A stretch of 46,789 bases of DNA from Robertkochia sediminum (GTDB lineage Bacteria > Bacteroidota > Bacteroidia > Flavobacteriales > Flavobacteriaceae). Position numbers and translations under genes: made by a program. Below, one piece after another: positions 45,055-46,789 of the stretch. The stretch is from the NCBI RefSeq assembly GCF_016786255.1, contig NZ_JADMKT010000075.1:1-46789 (forward strand). The letters are read 5' to 3'. The notes under the pieces are model-generated. The model did not search any database and was not told the origin of the DNA. It saw only the letters and a list, made by a program, of their open reading frames with translations. The first letter of the stretch is position 1, and each line of letters begins with the position of its first letter.

Positions 45055-45492
45055 ATGTCTGAAGTCGAAGAGTTTCTATCCCACGAAGACGAGCAAGAGA
45101 TCGTAGAAGCGATAAGGATCGCCGAGAAATACACCTCGGGAGAGATCAGGGTGCACCTGGAATCGTCTACCGATGAAGATCCTTTAAAGCACGCTGCCGA
45201 TGTCTTTCACAATCTTGGGATGGACAATACCGAAGCGCGAAACGGGGTGCTCATCTATATCGCTGTAGAAGCGCACCGTTTCGTGATCTTTGGCGACAAA
45301 GGCATTTACGAAAAGGTACCTCATGACTTCTGGGACATTACCCGTGACCAGATGCAGGAGTACTTCAGAAAAAGATTGTTCAAGCAAGGGATCATAGCCG
45401 GGGTACTTAGCGCCGGTGAACAATTACAAAAGTACTTCCCTTGGGAAAAAGACGATATTAACGAACTACCCGATGAACTCTCCAGAGGATGA
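45055..45492 (+). CDS. TPM-domain protein, soluble
   Basis: A 145-residue TPM (TLP18.3/Psb32/MOLO-1) domain without signal peptide or membrane segment: IVEAIRIAEKYTSGEIRVHL, ARNGVLIYIAVEAHRFVIFG and DKGIYEKVPHDFW, with a C-terminal helix AGVLSAGEQLQKYFPWE. It is paired with a membrane-bound TPM protein that overlaps it by 4 bp (ATGA), the common short TPM plus long TPM arrangement after LemA. Plant members act in photosystem repair; bacterial roles are unknown. Confidence 0.9.
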   Translation: MSEVEEFLSHEDEQEIVEAIRIAEKYTSGEIRVHLESSTDEDPLKHAADVFHNLGMDNTEARNGVLIYIAVEAHRFVIFGDKGIYEKVPHDFWDITRDQMQEYFRKRLFKQGIIAGVLSAGEQLQKYFPWEKDDINELPDELSRG

Positions 45493-46301
45493 ATTTGCAT
45501 AAAAAGCTCATAGCCCCCGTGATGTTGATCCTGATCCTCGTATTAGGATCAGCATCCGTGAGCGCTCAGTTCACCATACCTCCAAAACCCGACTTTCAGA
45601 CCAGCGTATACGACTACACCAACCTGCTCTCGGGAGCAGAAAAGCGCAGCCTGGAACAAAAGCTCATCAGGTATTCGGACACCACATCAACGCAGATCGT
45701 GGTGGCTATTATCCACACGACAGAGGGCGAAAACATCAATTACCTGGGCGCCCAATGGGGACAAGCCTGGGGTATAGGCCAAGCCAAAGAAGATAACGGC
45801 GTGCTTATCTTACTGGCCAAGGACGACCGGCGCATAGCGATCAATACCGGCTACGGTGTAGAACACTTGCTTACCGATGCCCTATCCAAGCGCATTATCG
45901 AGAATGTGATCATTCCGCAATTCCGCCAGGGTGACTATTATGGCGGACTCGATCGCGGGGCCGATGTGATCTTCCAGGTCTTGCAGGGCGAATACCAGGG
46001 AAGCAGGCAATCCGACACCCCAACTATTGACATCTCCAACCTCATCTTCCTGGCTTTTATGATCTTCTTGATCATGATGGTACTCTCGAGAAATAAGGGC
46101 GGGCGAGGCGGAGGCAGCTCCGGTAACCGCGGCGGACGATTAAGTCCGTGGGATGTGATCATCCTCAGCAATATGGGCCGACGTGATTCCGGCGGATTCG
46201 GTGGCGGATTCGGTGGTGGCGGTGGCTTTGGCGGCGGTGGCTTCGGTGGAGGTTTCGGAGGCGGTGGCTTTGGTGGCGGTGGCGCTTCCGGTGGGTGGTG
46301 A
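45489..46301 (+). CDS. TPM-domain membrane protein with Gly-rich tail (YgcG-like)
   Basis: A 270-residue protein with a signal peptide (about 1-26, ending SVSAQ), a TPM domain facing the periplasm (about 35-165: YDYTNLLSGAEKRSLEQKLI, STQIVVAIIHTT, EDNGVLILLAKDDRRIAINT, GYGVEHLLTD), one membrane segment (about 184-201, LIFLAFMIFLIMMVLS) and a cytoplasmic tail ending in a run of GGFGGG repeats and GGASGGW. The Gly-rich tail is typical of YgcG-like TPM proteins. It is the last gene of the five-gene operon. Its TGA stop lies within the first GTGATGCC of the repeat region that follows. Confidence 0.92.
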   Translation: MNLHKKLIAPVMLILILVLGSASVSAQFTIPPKPDFQTSVYDYTNLLSGAEKRSLEQKLIRYSDTTSTQIVVAIIHTTEGENINYLGAQWGQAWGIGQAKEDNGVLILLAKDDRRIAINTGYGVEHLLTDALSKRIIENVIIPQFRQGDYYGGLDRGADVIFQVLQGEYQGSRQSDTPTIDISNLIFLAFMIFLIMMVLSRNKGGRGGGSSGNRGGRLSPWDVIILSNMGRRDSGGFGGGFGGGGGFGGGGFGGGFGGGGFGGGGASGGW

Positions 46302-46789
46302 TGCCTTTACGGTGATGCAGTGATGCGGTGATGCAGTGATGCAGTGATGCAGTGATGCGAATTTAATGAAATCCAAAATTCATAATTCACAATCTATAAT
46401 TCATCATCCATAATCCCCTCTTTACCCTTTTACACTCCGTAGCTTTAGCGAAGAAGTGCTTTACCATTCTTCATGAGATTGCCACGTCGTAGCTTCGCTC
46501 CTCCTCGCAAAGACAACGGCACCTTTAAGCTCGCTTTACCTCTTGATACTCTGAAGCTTTAGCGAAGGAGTACTTTACCCTTTCACACTCCGTAGCTTTA
46601 GCGAAGCAGTGCTTTACCATTCTTCATGAGATTGCCACGTCGCAGCTTCGCTCCTCCTCGCAAAGACAACGACACCCTTTAGTCCCCTTTACCTCTTTAC
46701 CTCTTTACACTCCGCAGCTTTAGCGAAGGAGTGCTTTACCCTTTCACACTCCGTAGCTTTAGCGAACGAATGCTTTACCATTCTTCATG
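46302..46789. repeat. Terminal mosaic: octamers, heptamers and a REP-like tandem
   Basis: No gene is visible. It starts with six GTGATGCR octamers (46312-46359), then seven heptamers of the ATYYAHA type (46371-46419), then CTTTACCC-like units. From 46432 a larger unit beginning ACACTCCGTAGCTTTAGCGA repeats at 46585 and 46746 (spacing 153 and 161 bp). The first two copies contain GATTGCCACGTCG(T/C)AGC and CTCCTCGCAAAGACAACG; the third is cut by the window end. Half-units without the REP-like part lie at about 46550 and 46709. Confidence 0.8.

Overview
The window looks like a chromosomal segment of a member of the Flavobacteriaceae (Bacteroidetes). The evidence is two SusC/SusD outer-membrane uptake pairs, a Porin_10-type porin, many short lipoprotein signals ending in (S/T)-x-C, GSCFA, DUF4136 and DUF5522 proteins, a long-form phenylalanine hydroxylase, and several copies of the Bacteroidetes -7 promoter motif TAnnTTTG. 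I see no tRNA, rRNA, transposase, integrase, phage gene or CRISPR array. No gene is cut by either window edge.

Layout. 1-338: mosaic repeat DNA. 339-16075, all on the minus strand: an FG-GAP/UnbV lipoprotein, a porin and two SusCD pairs, each pair probably its own transcript; no polysaccharide-degrading enzyme or dedicated regulator lies beside them. 16651-22789: rnhB, a large lipoprotein, lipB, a 52-residue YqaE/Pmp3 protein and lysS. 22790-27008: a lineage-specific patch with a 34-residue membrane peptide, three 206-residue acidic secreted repeat proteins in tandem, and a basic Spy-like protein facing them. 27054-30423: a minus-strand run of an M56-like mini-protein, a PLP enzyme of the ACC deaminase/D-cysteine desulfhydrase family, a glucosaminidase/LysM lipoprotein and hemL. 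30498-34881: a DUF5522 protein, hutU and three tandem DUF4136 lipoproteins. 35892-39382: phenylalanine hydroxylase and an overlapping lipoprotein gene. 39389-43008: GSCFA protein and alaS. 43122-46301: a tightly packed M23 peptidase - MerR - LemA - TPM - TPM operon. 46302 to the end: mosaic repeat DNA.

Two things stand out. First, the three acidic proteins are built from four-and-a-half copies of a 33-residue unit (core LGFDTxxYLPxGFDPHVGD). All have the same length, the second and third share an almost identical upstream region and all three share a motif there, and each is followed by its own terminator. I do not recognise the family. Second, the gaps between genes carry a recurring mosaic: a two-hairpin element whose central stem changes by paired substitutions between copies, a nested CTCGA/TCGAG stem module, a REP-like module, heptamer tracts (ATYYAHA) and octamer tandem arrays (GTTATGAR, GTGATGCR, CTTTACCT, ACTTCCCY) that keep 8-bp register even where the unit sequence changes. 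The largest array has 25 octamers and lies just upstream of the phenylalanine hydroxylase gene.

Most gene calls rest on motifs read from the translations. All statements about families are from memory; no database search was run.
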